Source: Streptomyces smaragdinus | GTDB taxonomy: Bacteria > Actinomycetota > Actinomycetes > Streptomycetales > Streptomycetaceae | Assembly (NCBI RefSeq): GCF_009604385.1 | Contig: NZ_WEGJ01000009.1 | Span: 117,374 to 181,373, forward strand | Reading direction: 5' to 3' | Length of the DNA: 64,000 nt | Shown here: piece after piece, positions 8,087 to 17,411 of the stretch | How positions within the stretch are numbered: position 1 is the stretch's first letter | How the letters are laid out: each line of letters opens with the position of its first letter | The notes under the pieces: generated by a model | Databases searched by the model: none | What the model was told of the DNA's origin: nothing | Seen by the model: only the letters and a program-made list of their open reading frames with translations | Translations under genes and position numbers: made by a program

Positions 8087-8740
8087 TCAGATCCGGTAGC
8101 CGGAGCCGGGCACGGTGATGATCACGGGCGGCTCGCCGAGCTTGCGGCGCAGGGTCATCACGGTGACGCGGACGACGTTGGTGAACGGGTCGGTGTTCTC
8201 GTCCCAGGCCTTCTCCAGCAGCTGCTCCGCGGAGACCACGGCGCCCTCCGAGCGCATCAGCACCTCGAGGACGGCGAACTCCTTCGGCGCGAGCTGCACC
8301 TCGTGGCCGTCGCGGAAGACCTCGCGGCGGTTGGGGTCGAGCCGGATGCCGGCCCGCTCCAGCACGGGCGGCAGCGCCTGGGTCGTACGGCGGCCCAGCG
8401 CGCGGACGCGGGCGATGAGTTCGCTGAAGGCGAAAGGCTTGGGGAGATAGTCGTCGGCGCCCAGCTCCAGGCCCTCCACGCGGTCGCTGATGTCGCCGGA
8501 GGCGGTGAGCATCAGCACCCGGGTGGGCACGCCGAGTTCGACGACCTTGCGGCACACGTCGTCGCCGTGCACCAGCGGCAGGTCGCGGTCCAGGACGACC
8601 ACGTCGTAGTCGTTGAGGTCGATCCGGTCGAGCGCCGCCGCCCCGTCGTACACCACGTCCACGGCCATGGCCTCGCGGCGCAGCCCGGTGGCCACGGCAT
8701 CGGCGAGCAGCTGCTCGTCCTCGACGACGAGTACGCGCAA
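8087..8740 (-). CDS. cutR: Response regulator CutR
   Basis: A 217-residue OmpR/PhoB-type regulator, the length known for CutR. The receiver has acidic E7/D8, phospho-acceptor D51, T79 and K101. The C-terminal winged helix ends VVRVTVMTLRRKLGEPPVI...GSGYRI. The TTG at 8740 is taken as start: GGAAGGA is 7 bases upstream and the receiver begins at once (LRVLVVEDE). The longer open frame to 8953 has no family match. It is activated by the downstream-encoded kinase. A CGTAA direct repeat 92 bases upstream is a candidate self-binding site. CutRS is known to affect antibiotic production and secretion stress. Confidence 0.92.
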   Translation of the reverse strand: MRVLVVEDEQLLADAVATGLRREAMAVDVVYDGAAALDRIDLNDYDVVVLDRDLPLVHGDDVCRKVVELGVPTRVLMLTASGDISDRVEGLELGADDYLPKPFAFSELIARVRALGRRTTQALPPVLERAGIRLDPNRREVFRDGHEVQLAPKEFAVLEVLMRSEGAVVSAEQLLEKAWDENTDPFTNVVRVTVMTLRRKLGEPPVIITVPGSGYRI

Positions 8741-9083
8741 GGGGGTGTCCTTCCCAACGGGCGCCCGGCAGGGACGCGGCGGGGCGGCCGGGATCCGGGC
8801 GCCGTGCTGTGTCCATCCTGCCTGCAAAGGCCGTAAACCGGTCGTAAGCCCGGACGGATCGGGGCCCCGCGGGGACGGGCCGTGCGGACCGTGACGGGAA
8901 AATTCCGGGGAGCGATGTTTCCCGGGCGCGCGGCTTGGGGAGGACGACTGCACACCCGCCGATCACACACGTCCGGCATACCCGTGAGGCACGGCATCCA
9001 GAGCTGTAGCCGCCGGACTCCCTCGTGATCACCCGCCGTCGGCACACCCCCGTGCCCATCGACCTACCGCCGAGGGGGCTCAC
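8741..9083. other. Divergent intergenic region upstream of cutR
   Basis: No supported gene in 343 bases. It should hold promoters for cutR (minus) and the small plus-strand gene at 9084. The only clear motif is the CGTAA direct repeat at 8832-8847. Confidence 0.6.
8832..8847. promoter_or_regulatory. Candidate CutR direct-repeat box
   Basis: CGTAA occurs twice at an 11-base pitch (8832-8836 and 8843-8847), each followed by a CC-rich segment. OmpR-family regulators bind such one-turn direct repeats. The site is 92 bases upstream of the cutR TTG. Confidence 0.45.
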
Positions 9084-9254
9084 ATGGACGCATTCACCGC
9101 TGGCCTTTTGCAGCGCATAAGGAACACCGAGTCGGACATCGACCGCGCCCGTGAGTCGGGCGACGACTTCCTGGTCGACCTCGAGACCGCCGAGCTGGAG
9201 GACCTGCGCAGGCTCGCCGCCGACCACGGTGTCGAACTCGCCGGCCGCAACTGA
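9084..9254 (+). CDS. Small acidic helical protein
   Basis: A 56-residue ORF starting ATG with CGAGGGGG upstream (9071-9078). It is rich in Asp/Glu and Arg and should be almost wholly helical (with repeated blocks like LLQRIRNTESDIDRA and LETAELEDLRRLAADHG). Codon positions show the strong G/C third-base bias of real Streptomyces genes, and a strong bidirectional terminator follows at once. I do not recognise a function; it resembles the small hypothetical protein found next to cutR in other Streptomyces. It could be a coiled-coil partner. Confidence 0.65.
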   Translation: MDAFTAGLLQRIRNTESDIDRARESGDDFLVDLETAELEDLRRLAADHGVELAGRN

Positions 9255-9277
9255 CCCCCTGACCGCCGAGCCACCCC

Positions 9278-9308
9278 ACGCCCCCGGTGCGACGTGCACC
9301 GGGGGCGT
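9278..9308. terminator. Bidirectional stem-loop terminator
   Basis: A perfect 13-bp stem (9278-9290 with 9296-9308, 5-base loop) lies between the plus-strand small gene and the convergent inositol monophosphatase gene. Confidence 0.8.
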
Positions 9309-9322
9309 CGTACGTCCGGGGC

Positions 9323-10129
9323 TCAGTCGTGCCACGCCCCCAGCTCGTCCAGCAGCCGCTGCAGCGGCTCGAACACCCCCGGCGACGCCGCGACCGCCAG
9401 CTCGCCCGACAGCGGCTCCCCCGGCCGCGCGCCCGTGAGCGCCCCGGCCTCGCGGGCGATCAGGTCGCCGGCCGCCAGGTCCCACGGGTTCAGCCCCCGC
9501 TCGAAGTAGCCGTCGAGCCGCCCCGCGGCCACGTCGCACAGGTCGATCGCCGCCGACCCGCCCCGCCGGATGTCCCGCACCCGCGGCAGCAGCACCCGTA
9601 CGACCTCCGCCTGCGTCGCCCGCCGGTCCCGCAGATAGCCGAACCCCGTCCCGATCAGCGCCTGCGCCAGCGGCGGCGCGGGCCGGCACCGCAGCGGGAC
9701 ACCGTCCGCGAACGCACCGCCGCCCAGCACCGCGTGATACGTCTCACGCCGCATCGGAGCCGCCACCACGCCGGCGATCCGCTCCCACGTCCCCGGCACC
9801 TCCCCCCGGGCCTCCACAGCGACGGACACCGACCAGTCGGGCCGCCCGTAGAGGTAGTTCACCGTGCCGTCCAGCGGGTCCACGACCCACCGCACCCCAC
9901 TGCTGCCCTCGACGCTCGTGCCCTCCTCGCCCAGGATCCCGTCACCGGGCCGCTCCCGGGCGATCAGCCCGGTGATCAGCTTCTCGGCGGCGAGGTCCAT
10001 CTCGGTGACGACGTCGACGCTGCTGGACTTCGTCGCGGCGACCCCGAGGTCGTCCGGGCGCCCGTCGCGCAGCAGCTCGCCGGCGGTCCGGGCGGCCCGC
10101 AGCGCCAGCTCCAGGAGTTCCTCCCTCAC
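9323..10129 (-). CDS. Inositol monophosphatase family protein
   Basis: A 268-residue Mg2+-dependent phosphatase of the IMPase/CysQ/FBPase superfamily. It has the metal-binding motif 1 (GEEGTS), motif 2 [15 protein letters not shown], and the C-terminal [17 protein letters not shown]. Likely substrates are inositol-1-phosphate (mycothiol and phospholipid synthesis), histidinol-phosphate or 3'-phosphoadenosine phosphates; the sequence does not decide. The GTG start overlaps the hemH stop (GTGA), so it is the second gene of the hemH operon. The terminator at 9278-9308 ends the unit. Confidence 0.88.
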   Translation of the reverse strand: MREELLELALRAARTAGELLRDGRPDDLGVAATKSSSVDVVTEMDLAAEKLITGLIARERPGDGILGEEGTSVEGSSGVRWVVDPLDGTVNYLYGRPDWSVSVAVEARGEVPGTWERIAGVVAAPMRRETYHAVLGGGAFADGVPLRCRPAPPLAQALIGTGFGYLRDRRATQAEVVRVLLPRVRDIRRGGSAAIDLCDVAAGRLDGYFERGLNPWDLAAGDLIAREAGALTGARPGEPLSGELAVAASPGVFEPLQRLLDELGAWHD

Positions 10130-11244
10130 CGCGCCGCCTCCGCCGTCTCCGGACCCGCCACGACCGGCTTCCAGGCCCGCCCGGGGCAGCAGCCCGCCCG
10201 GCACACGTCGTGGCTGGGCCCCAGCGCGCCCAGCGCGCACCGCTGCGGCGTCCCGCCCCGCTCGGCGGCGGCCCGCTCCAGCACCAGGTCGCGCACCGCG
10301 GCGACGAACCGCGGGTCGGCGCCGACGGTGGCCGAGCGCACCACCGGCAGGCCCAGCTCCGCGGCCTTGGCGACGGCCTCGGTGTCCAGGTCGTAGACGA
10401 CCTCCATGTGGTCGGACACGAACCCGATCGGGACCATCACGACGGCCGGCGCCCCCGCGGCGTGCACCGTCTCGAGGTGGTCGCAGATGTCCGGCTCCAG
10501 CCACGGGATGTGCGGGGCGCCGCTGCGCGACTGGTAGACGAGCTCCCACTCCCGCGCCACCCCGGTGGCCTCCCGGACGGCGTCCGCGACGAGCCGGGCC
10601 GCGTCCAGGTGCTGCGCGACGTACGCGCCGCCCTCGGGGCCGGAGCCGTCGGCGGCCGTGAGGGGGATGGAGTGCGTGCTGAACGCCAGCCGGGCGCCGG
10701 CCCGCACGTCCTCGGGCAGCTTGCCGAGGGCGTCCAGGACGCCGTCGATGATCGGCTCGACGAAGCCGGGGTGGTTGAAGTAGTGCCGGAGCTTGTCGAC
10801 CTCGAGCTCGACGCCCTCCTCGGCGCGCAGGGTCGCCAGCGCCCCGGCCAGATTCTCGCGGTACTGCCGGCAGCCGGAGTACGAGGCGTACGCGCTGGTC
10901 ACCAGCGTGAGCACCCGGCGGTGACCGTCGGCCGCCAGCTCGCGCAGGGTGTCGAGGAGGTACGGGGCCCAGTTCCGGTTGCCCCAGTAGACCGGCAGGT
11001 CCAGGCCGTGTCCGGCGAAGTCCTCGCGCAGCGCCGCCAGCAGCGTGCGGTTCTGCGCGTTGATCGGGCTGACCCCGTCGAACAGGAAGTAGTGCTTGCC
11101 CACCTCCTCCAGCCGCTCGCGCGGGATCCCCCGCCCGCGGGTCACGTTCTCCAGGAACGGGACGACGTCCCCGGGCCCTTCCGGACCGCCGAAGGAGAGC
11201 AGCAGCAGGGCGTCGTACGGTCGTACGTCGTGCGATTCGGACAT
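10126..11244 (-). CDS. hemH: Ferrochelatase (coproporphyrin type)
   Basis: A 372-residue ferrochelatase that inserts Fe2+ into a porphyrin. In actinobacteria the substrate is coproporphyrin III (the enzyme is also called CpfC). The catalytic H191 lies in FSTHSIP, and the acidic segment around [11 protein letters not shown] lies in the second half. C125 (SGCRQY) and a C-terminal cluster C336, C348, C352, C353 are consistent with the [2Fe-2S] cluster of actinobacterial enzymes, which uses one internal and three C-terminal cysteines. The ATG at 11244 fits family length. It is followed by the inositol monophosphatase gene with a 4-base overlap. Confidence 0.95.
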   Translation of the reverse strand: MSESHDVRPYDALLLLSFGGPEGPGDVVPFLENVTRGRGIPRERLEEVGKHYFLFDGVSPINAQNRTLLAALREDFAGHGLDLPVYWGNRNWAPYLLDTLRELAADGHRRVLTLVTSAYASYSGCRQYRENLAGALATLRAEEGVELEVDKLRHYFNHPGFVEPIIDGVLDALGKLPEDVRAGARLAFSTHSIPLTAADGSGPEGGAYVAQHLDAARLVADAVREATGVAREWELVYQSRSGAPHIPWLEPDICDHLETVHAAGAPAVVMVPIGFVSDHMEVVYDLDTEAVAKAAELGLPVVRSATVGADPRFVAAVRDLVLERAAAERGGTPQRCALGALGPSHDVCRAGCCPGRAWKPVVAGPETAEAAR

Positions 11245-11383
11245 ACGCCGATCCTGCCACCTCCCCGCACCGCGGGCGGCGGCAGCCGGGGCGGAGTCCG
11301 GCGGTGCTCCTCGTGACCTGGGGTGATCCGTCCGCCGTTTAATCTGGAACGATCCGTCGCCCCCTGTCCCCTGTGAGCCGAAG

Positions 11384-12616
11384 TTGCTGGGTCCCTACCG
11401 TGCCGTCTACGCCCGCCCGGGCACCGTGGCCTTCTCCGTCGCGGGCTTCGTGGGCCGGATGCCGATGGCCATGGCCGGCCTCGGCATCGTCACGATGATG
11501 TCCCAGCTCACCGGGCGGTACGGGCTGGCGGGCAGCATCACGGCGACCCTCGGGTTCGCCACCGCGCTGCTCGGCCCGCAGATCTCCCGGCTCACCGACC
11601 GGTACGGGCAGCGGCGCGTGGTGCGCCCGGCGGCCCTGATATCCGTGGCCGCGCTCGGCCTGCTGTGCCTGACCGCCCGGGAGGGCTGGCCCGACTGGCT
11701 GCTGTTCGTCTTCGCGGCGGTCGCCGGCTGCATCCCGAACGTCGGCTCCCTGGTCCGCGCCCGCTGGGCCCTGATCTACCGCGACGAGGGCGGGGACCGG
11801 CTGCACACGGCGTACGCCCTGGAGTCCGTCGTCGACGAGATCTGCTTCATCGTCGGCCCGTTCCTGGCCATCGGCCTGTCCACCGCCGTCGTCCCGGAGG
11901 CCGGGCCGCTGCTGGCGGCGGGCTTCCTGCTGGTGGGCGTCTGGTGGCTGACCGCCCAGCGCGCCACCGAGCCGCCGCCCCATCCGCCGGGCCACCGGGC
12001 GGGGCCCAGCGCCCTGCGCGCGCGGGGCATACCGTGGCTGATGGCCGCGTTCGTGGCGACGGGGGCGCTGCTGGCGGGGACCGAGGTGTCCACCGTGGCG
12101 TTCGCCGACGAGGAGGGCCGCAAGGCCGCCGCGAGCGTGGTGCTGGCGCTGTGGGCGCTGGGTTCCGGGACGGCCGGGCTGGTGTTCGGTCTGGTACGTC
12201 CGAAAGGCCCGCTGTCCAGGCGCTTCCTGCTGGGCGTGACGGCCATGGCCGTGAGTATGATCCCCCTCCAACTGGTCAGTAGCCTGTCGCTGCTGACCGT
12301 GGCGCTCTTCCTCTCCGGCATGGCCGTCGCCCCCACGATGGTGACGACGATGGGCATGGTGGAGAAGCTCGTCCCGCCGGCCCGGCTCACCGAGGGCATG
12401 ACGTGGGTGGGCACCGGACTTTCGGTCGGCGCGGCGTTCGGCTCGGCGGTGGCCGGCTGGGCGATCGACGGCGGCGGGTCCCGGGCCGGTTTCGCCGTCC
12501 CGGGGGTCTCGGGAGTGCTCGCGGTCGCGGTGGCGCTGCTGGGGTACCGCCGGCTGCGGTCGGCGCCCGCGCGGGAGGGGTCGGACATTGGCAGCGGACA
12601 GGAGCACGTGGCGTAA
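11384..12616 (+). CDS. MFS transporter
   Basis: A 410-residue major facilitator with 12 predicted helices and the A-like loop between helices 2 and 3 ([16 protein letters not shown]). Hydrophilic segments near residue 200 mark the central loop. It is probably an exporter, substrate unknown. The TTG at 11384 is the first usable start in frame and gives a helix close to the N-terminus; the ribosome site is weak. The 3' end overlaps the next gene (oxidase) by 29 bases, so they are probably co-transcribed. Confidence 0.8.
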   Translation: MLGPYRAVYARPGTVAFSVAGFVGRMPMAMAGLGIVTMMSQLTGRYGLAGSITATLGFATALLGPQISRLTDRYGQRRVVRPAALISVAALGLLCLTAREGWPDWLLFVFAAVAGCIPNVGSLVRARWALIYRDEGGDRLHTAYALESVVDEICFIVGPFLAIGLSTAVVPEAGPLLAAGFLLVGVWWLTAQRATEPPPHPPGHRAGPSALRARGIPWLMAAFVATGALLAGTEVSTVAFADEEGRKAAASVVLALWALGSGTAGLVFGLVRPKGPLSRRFLLGVTAMAVSMIPLQLVSSLSLLTVALFLSGMAVAPTMVTTMGMVEKLVPPARLTEGMTWVGTGLSVGAAFGSAVAGWAIDGGGSRAGFAVPGVSGVLAVAVALLGYRRLRSAPAREGSDIGSGQEHVA

Positions 12617-13892
12617 CTGGGCGGGGAACGTCTCCGCGACGCCGGCCGGGAGCGTCACGCCGGCGAGCGCGCAGGAGGTCGCCGAGGCGGTCGTCGCGGC
12701 GGCCGGGCGGGGGCAGACGGTCAAGGCGGCCGGTACGGGGCACTCGTTCACCCCCATAGCCGCGACCGACGGGCTGGTGATCCGGCCCGAACGGCTGACG
12801 GGGATCCGGGCGATCGACCGGGAGGCCGGCACCGTCACGGTGGGCGCGGGGACGCCCCTGAAGGTCCTCAACCGGGAGCTGACCGCCGAGGGCCTGTCCC
12901 TGACCAATATGGGCGACATCATGGAGCAGACCGTCTCCGGCGCCGTCAGCACCGGCACCCACGGCACCGGCCGGGCCTCCGCCTCGCTGGCCGCGCAGGT
13001 GGTGGGCCTCGAGCTGGTCACGGCCGACGGCCGCGTGCTCCAGTGCTCGGCACAGGAGAACGCCGAGGTCTTCACCGCCGCCCGGCTCGGGCTCGGCGCG
13101 CTGGGCGTGCTCACCTCGCTGACGTTCGCGGTGGAGCCGGTGTTCCTGCTGACCGCGCGGGAGCAGCCGATGGGGTTCGACGAGGTGACCGGGCGGTTCG
13201 AGGAACTGGCGGCCGGCAACGAGCACTTCGAGTTCTACTGGTTCCCGCACACCGCCAACTGCCACACCAAGCGCAACAACCGCAGCGAGGGCCCGGCGAA
13301 GCCGCTCGGCGCCGCCGGCCGCTGGCTGGAGGAGGAGCTGCTGTCCAACGGCGTGTGGGAGGTGGCCTGCCGGGTCGGCCGGGCCCTGCCCGGGACCATC
13401 CCGGCGATCGCGAGGGTCTCCAGCCGGGCGTGGTCGGAGCGGACGTACACGGACGTGCCGTACAAGGTCTACACCAGCCCGCGCCGGGTGCGGTTCGTGG
13501 AGATGGAGTACGCCCTGCCGCGCGCCGCCGCCGTCGGGGCGCTGCGCGAACTGAAGGCCCTGGTCGACTCGTCGGACCACCGGATCAGCTTCCCCGTGGA
13601 GGTGCGGCTGGCGCCGGCCGACGACCTCCCGCTGTCCACGGCGTCCGGGCGCGACACCGCGTACATCGCGGTGCACATGTACCGCGGGACGCCGCACGAG
13701 GAGTACTTCGGGGCCGTGGAGAAGATCATGACGGCGCACGAGGGGCGACCGCACTGGGGGAAGCTGCACACGCGCGACGCGGAGTATCTGGCGTCCGTCT
13801 ACCCGCGGTTCGGGGAGTTCCTCGGCGTCCGGGAGAAGCTCGACCCGGGCCGGGTCTTCACCAACGCGTACCTCCGGCGGGTCCTGGGCTGA
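12588..13892 (+). CDS. FAD-dependent sugar-lactone/alditol oxidase (ALO type)
   Basis: A 434-residue VAO-fold oxidase. Residues 12-175 form a FAD_binding_4 domain with GTGHSF; H52 aligns with the histidine that carries covalent FAD in Streptomyces AldO. The C-terminal ALO domain includes RISFPVEVR and HWGKLHT, the motif of D-arabinono-1,4-lactone and L-gulonolactone oxidases. It should oxidise a sugar lactone or alditol with O2, giving H2O2; the exact substrate is open. The TTG at 12588 lies inside the preceding MFS gene. Confidence 0.85.
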   Translation: MAADRSTWRNWAGNVSATPAGSVTPASAQEVAEAVVAAAGRGQTVKAAGTGHSFTPIAATDGLVIRPERLTGIRAIDREAGTVTVGAGTPLKVLNRELTAEGLSLTNMGDIMEQTVSGAVSTGTHGTGRASASLAAQVVGLELVTADGRVLQCSAQENAEVFTAARLGLGALGVLTSLTFAVEPVFLLTAREQPMGFDEVTGRFEELAAGNEHFEFYWFPHTANCHTKRNNRSEGPAKPLGAAGRWLEEELLSNGVWEVACRVGRALPGTIPAIARVSSRAWSERTYTDVPYKVYTSPRRVRFVEMEYALPRAAAVGALRELKALVDSSDHRISFPVEVRLAPADDLPLSTASGRDTAYIAVHMYRGTPHEEYFGAVEKIMTAHEGRPHWGKLHTRDAEYLASVYPRFGEFLGVREKLDPGRVFTNAYLRRVLG

Positions 13893-14438
13893 GCCCGGGA
13901 CGGGTCCGTGCCGCGCTGTGATCCTTCGCACGTACCGCGCAGGTTTATCCGCGGGCCGGCCCCGCCGGTGATCACGCTCCGCCACCAGGGGCACTCCGGG
14001 CGAAAATTCCCTCTTTCGGCGCACAGACGGACAGAAACGGGCAGCGACTCGGATCACTTGATTCCGAATCGGTTGATTCTGTGACGGACCGCGCTCGGTT
14101 TGCCCTCGCTGACGTGCGGGGAGGGATCAACTCCCGCACTCCGTGAGAAGTTAGGCGGCGCGGCGGCCCGACCTTCCGGCACGATTGGAGCCCGAATGGA
14201 GTACTGTGACGAACCCGTGCTCCGGAGTCCCGTCCATGGGTGACCCCACCGGTCACTCAGCGTTGCAAATCGGTAACCGTGTCATAACGGCGCTTCGGAC
14301 CCAAGGTCCGACACGCCGGGCAACTCGGCAATGTTGTGGCAGGCCGAACCCGGGCAGGCCACACTCGACTAGCGGAACTCGATCAGCGGAAGCAGCGACG
14401 CACACGTGACGTCGGCAGGCACGACCCGGGAGGTCCCC
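13893..14438. other. Long intergenic region upstream of sepH
   Basis: 546 bases without a supported gene; a 94-codon minus ORF here has no gene-like codon use. It carries a TTGATTC direct repeat (14058-14079), a TGCGGG/CCCGCA inverted repeat near 14116-14139, and a TCGGACC-CAA-GGTCCGA hairpin at 14295-14311. These make it a candidate complex promoter and leader for sepH. Confidence 0.5.
14058..14079. promoter_or_regulatory. Direct and inverted GATTC repeats upstream of sepH
   Basis: TTGATTC occurs at 14058-14064 and 14073-14079 (15-base pitch), with the inverse GAATC between them at 14066-14070. The arrangement is typical of an operator; the regulator is unknown. Confidence 0.3.
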
Positions 14439-15485
14439 ATGCCCGAACTGCGCGTCGTGGCCGTCAGCAACGACGGCACACGGCTGGTGCTGAAGGCTGC
14501 GGACGCCACGGAGTACACCCTTCCGATCGACGAGCGGCTGCGCGCCGCCGTCCGCAACGACCGGGCCCGTCTCGGCCAGATCGAGATCGAGGTCGAGTCG
14601 CATCTGCGGCCCCGCGACATCCAGGCGCGGATACGGGCCGGTGCCTCCGCCGAGGAGGTCGCGGCGCTGGCCGGCATCCCCGTGGACCGGGTGCGGCGCT
14701 TCGAGGGCCCCGTGCTCGCCGAGCGCGCGTTCATGGCCGAGCGGGCGCGCAAGACACCCGTGCGCCGGCCCGGCGAGTCCACCGGCCCCGCCCTGGGCGA
14801 CGCGGTCGCCGAGCGGCTGGTGCTGCGCGGCGCGGAGAAGGACACCGTCCAGTGGGACTCCTGGCGGCGGGACGACGGCACCTGGGAGGTGCTGCTGGTC
14901 TACCGCGTCGCCGGTGAGCCGCATTCGGCGGGCTGGACCTACGACCCGCCGCGCCGCCTGGTGCAGGCCGTGGACGACGAGGCGCGTTCCCTCATCGGCG
15001 ACACGGACGACGCCCCCGAGCCGTCGTTCCCGTTCGTGCCGCGGATCGCCCGGCTGCCCCGGCCAGACCGGGACACCGACGGCTCCGACCGGGAGACCGG
15101 CCAGGGCCGCGACGGACGCGGCGTGCCCGGGAGCGGCAAGGACAAGGGCGGGGACTCGCTGACGAGTCTGCTGGAGGCGGTGCCCAACTTCCGCGGCGAT
15201 CTGGTGGTGCCCGAGCAGGCACCGGCCGCCGAGGTGCCGGAGGCGCCCGTACAGCAGCCGCCCGCCGAGGTCGAGGAGCCGCCGGCGCCGGCCGCGTCCG
15301 CGGGATCGGCGGGGTCCGCGTACGCGGACGTGCTGATGCCGCGCAGCGTGCGCGGGCACCGGGACCGGCTCACGGGCCAGACGGACCGGCAGGCGGAGGC
15401 GGACGGCGTCCGCCCCGGCAGGCGGGCTTCGGTGCCGTCGTGGGACGAGATCGTCTTCGGGTCGCGGCGGAAGAAGCCGGAGTAA
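14439..15485 (+). CDS. sepH: Cell-division regulator SepH
   Basis: A 348-residue protein of the SepH (DUF3071) family, which stimulates FtsZ assembly and is needed for normal septation in Streptomyces. Residues 1-95 hold the conserved domain with a helix-turn-helix-like part (HLRPRDIQARIRAGASAEEVAALAGIP). A Pro/Glu/Ala-rich disordered middle leads to the C-terminal basic conserved end (PSWDEIVFGSRRKK). ATG 14439 is chosen because GGGAGG is 5 bases upstream and the family begins MPELRVV; an upstream in-frame start at 14406 adds nothing recognisable. A terminator follows. Confidence 0.93.
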   Translation: MPELRVVAVSNDGTRLVLKAADATEYTLPIDERLRAAVRNDRARLGQIEIEVESHLRPRDIQARIRAGASAEEVAALAGIPVDRVRRFEGPVLAERAFMAERARKTPVRRPGESTGPALGDAVAERLVLRGAEKDTVQWDSWRRDDGTWEVLLVYRVAGEPHSAGWTYDPPRRLVQAVDDEARSLIGDTDDAPEPSFPFVPRIARLPRPDRDTDGSDRETGQGRDGRGVPGSGKDKGGDSLTSLLEAVPNFRGDLVVPEQAPAAEVPEAPVQQPPAEVEEPPAPAASAGSAGSAYADVLMPRSVRGHRDRLTGQTDRQAEADGVRPGRRASVPSWDEIVFGSRRKKPE

Positions 15486-15503
15486 CGGGCCGCGTAACGA
15501 CCG

Positions 15504-15533
15504 CGAAGGGCCGGGATTCCTCCCGGCCCTTCG
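15504..15533. terminator. Bidirectional stem-loop terminator
   Basis: A 12-bp perfect stem (15504-15515 with 15522-15533, 6-base loop) between the convergent sepH and sulfurtransferase genes. Confidence 0.8.
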
Positions 15534-15558
15534 TCGTACGGACCACCGTCGGCCCGCG

Positions 15559-16386
15559 TCAGCCCGCGTCGGGGCCCGTCGCCACCGGGCGGGACGGGTC
15601 GCCCGACCACTCCGACCAGGAGCCGACGTACAGCGACGCCTCCACGCCCGCCACCGCGAGCGCCAGCACCTCGTGGGCGGCCGAGACGCCCGAGCCGCAG
15701 TACACGCCGACCTCCGCGCCGGGGACCGCCCCGAGGGCCGCGAAACGGGCGGCCAGGTCCGCCGGGGGGCGGAAGGTGCCGTCGGGGGTGACGTTCTGGG
15801 TCGTGGGCGCGTTGAGGGCGCCCGGGATGTGGCCGGCGACCTTGTCGATCGGCTCCGTCTCGCCCCGGTAACGCTCCCCCGCCCGCGCGTCGAGCAGCAC
15901 CCCCCGCCGGGCCAGCACGGCGGCCTCGTCGGCGGTCAGCAGACCCCGCACGCGCGGCTCCGGGCGGAAGTCGCCGGGGGGCGGGGCGGGGGTGTCCGTG
16001 GACAGCGGGCCCTCCCAGGCGTCCACGCCGCCGTCCAGCACGCGGACGTCGGGATGACCCGTCCGGCGCAGCATCCACCAGGCGCGGGCGGACGCCCAGC
16101 CCTGCCAGCCGTCGTACACGACCACGCCGCGTCCGGCGGACACCCCGGCGCGCCGCATCGCCTCCCCGAAGGCGCCGGGCGGCGGCAGCGGATGGCGGCC
16201 GGCCGGCCCGGGCGGACCCGCGAGCTCGGCCTCCAGGTCGACGTACACCGCGCCGGGGATGTGCCCCTCGTCGTACGTCTCCCGTCCGGGCGGACCGCCC
16301 ATCCGGTAGCGGACATCGAGCAGCAGCGGCGGTCGCGGGCCGGCGAGCTCCGCGGCGAGTTCGCGGGCGGAAACGAGTGGGCTCAT
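15559..16386 (-). CDS. Sulfurtransferase (tandem rhodanese)
   Basis: A 275-residue protein with two rhodanese domains (residues 5-125 and 150-270). The first lacks a catalytic cysteine. The second has the active loop CGSGVSAAH, which matches the 3-mercaptopyruvate sulfurtransferase/thiosulfate sulfurtransferase loop. It transfers sulfane sulfur to cyanide or a thiol. The ATG at 16386 gives the standard start of the first domain (SARELAAELAGPRPPLLLD); four residues of an earlier in-frame start add nothing. It stands alone, divergent from the VOC gene. Confidence 0.88.
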   Translation of the reverse strand: MSPLVSARELAAELAGPRPPLLLDVRYRMGGPPGRETYDEGHIPGAVYVDLEAELAGPPGPAGRHPLPPPGAFGEAMRRAGVSAGRGVVVYDGWQGWASARAWWMLRRTGHPDVRVLDGGVDAWEGPLSTDTPAPPPGDFRPEPRVRGLLTADEAAVLARRGVLLDARAGERYRGETEPIDKVAGHIPGALNAPTTQNVTPDGTFRPPADLAARFAALGAVPGAEVGVYCGSGVSAAHEVLALAVAGVEASLYVGSWSEWSGDPSRPVATGPDAG

Positions 16387-16570
16387 GAGATGCATCATCG
16401 CGCAACCCCTATCCGCACATCCGCGGGACTCGAGCTCAGCTCGACGTGAGCGCCCGGACACCCTCCGGAAACGTCGCGGAAACCTCATCACGGACATTTC
16501 TCCGGCCCTTTGACCCCAATTCGCCGCACAGGGGGCGCGTTTTCCTCCGCCGGATGGAAATATCGTCCCC

Positions 16571-17356
16571 ATGACCGAGGGAGCGACCGACCCGACTGCC
16601 CCACGGCCCCCTGGCACACCCTGCTGGGTGACCCTGCTGGCCCACAGTCTTCCCGCCGCCCAGGACTTCTACGGCGCCCTGTTCGGCTGGGAGTTCGAGT
16701 CCGGCGGAGACGTCCGCGTGGGCCCGTACACCCGGGCCATCCGAGCGGAGTCAGCGGGCCACGAGGTGGCGGGCATCGGCGAACTGTCGCCGGAGACCCG
16801 CCAACCGCCGGTGTGGACACCGTACTTCACCGTCCACGACGCCGACGAGGCGGCCGCCGGCGTGCGCAGCACGGCGGGCACGGTCGCGGTCGGCCCGCTG
16901 GACCTCGGCGAACGCGGCCGGATGGCGATGTGCGCGGACCCGGCCGGCGCGGTGTTCGGGCTCTGGCAGCCCGCCACGCACCGCGGCCCGGTCCGCACGC
17001 CACTGCCCGGCACCGCCGTGTGGAACGAACTGTGGGCGCCGGAGCCGTCGATGATGTCCCGGTTCTACGAATGGCTCTTCGGCTACGCGGTGGACAAGCA
17101 GGCGGACGGCTCCGTCATGCTCCTCGCCGCGGGCGAGGTGGTCGCGGCGATCCGCCCCATCGCGCCGACACTGCCGCCGCACACGCCGCCGTTCTGGGGC
17201 ACGCACTTCGCCGTGACGGACGTCGACGGGTCCGCCGCGAAGGCGCTCGCCCTCGGCGGCCGCGTGCTGCGCGAGCCCTACGACGGCGCGGGCGGGCGGC
17301 GGGCGGAGGTCGCGGACCCGGAGGGCGCGGAATTCACGCTGGTCGCGTCTCGGTGA
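16571..17356 (+). CDS. VOC-family (glyoxalase/bleomycin-resistance fold) protein
   Basis: A 261-residue protein made of two VOC repeats (about 15-125 and 140-258), each with the beta-alpha-beta pattern ending GAVFGLWQ or GAEFTLV. Each opens with a conserved W/L..D..AAxxFY segment (LLAHSLPAAQDFYGALFGWEFE; MMSRFYEWLFGY). Two-repeat actinobacterial members are annotated as glyoxalase-like hydroxylases, but the metal ligands are not clear enough to name a reaction. The first base of the ATG is at 16571. It is followed by the mycothiol-type isomerase gene. Confidence 0.75.
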   Translation: MTEGATDPTAPRPPGTPCWVTLLAHSLPAAQDFYGALFGWEFESGGDVRVGPYTRAIRAESAGHEVAGIGELSPETRQPPVWTPYFTVHDADEAAAGVRSTAGTVAVGPLDLGERGRMAMCADPAGAVFGLWQPATHRGPVRTPLPGTAVWNELWAPEPSMMSRFYEWLFGYAVDKQADGSVMLLAAGEVVAAIRPIAPTLPPHTPPFWGTHFAVTDVDGSAAKALALGGRVLREPYDGAGGRRAEVADPEGAEFTLVASR

Positions 17357-17411
17357 GCCGGTCCGGGGTTTTCGGAACTCCGGACGGGCCCCGGCGCGTT
17401 ACGGTGCCGCC

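Noticed and set aside
13972..14256. A minus-strand ORF of 94 codons upstream of sepH
   Set aside because: Codon use is unlike genes here and it overlaps a likely promoter region.
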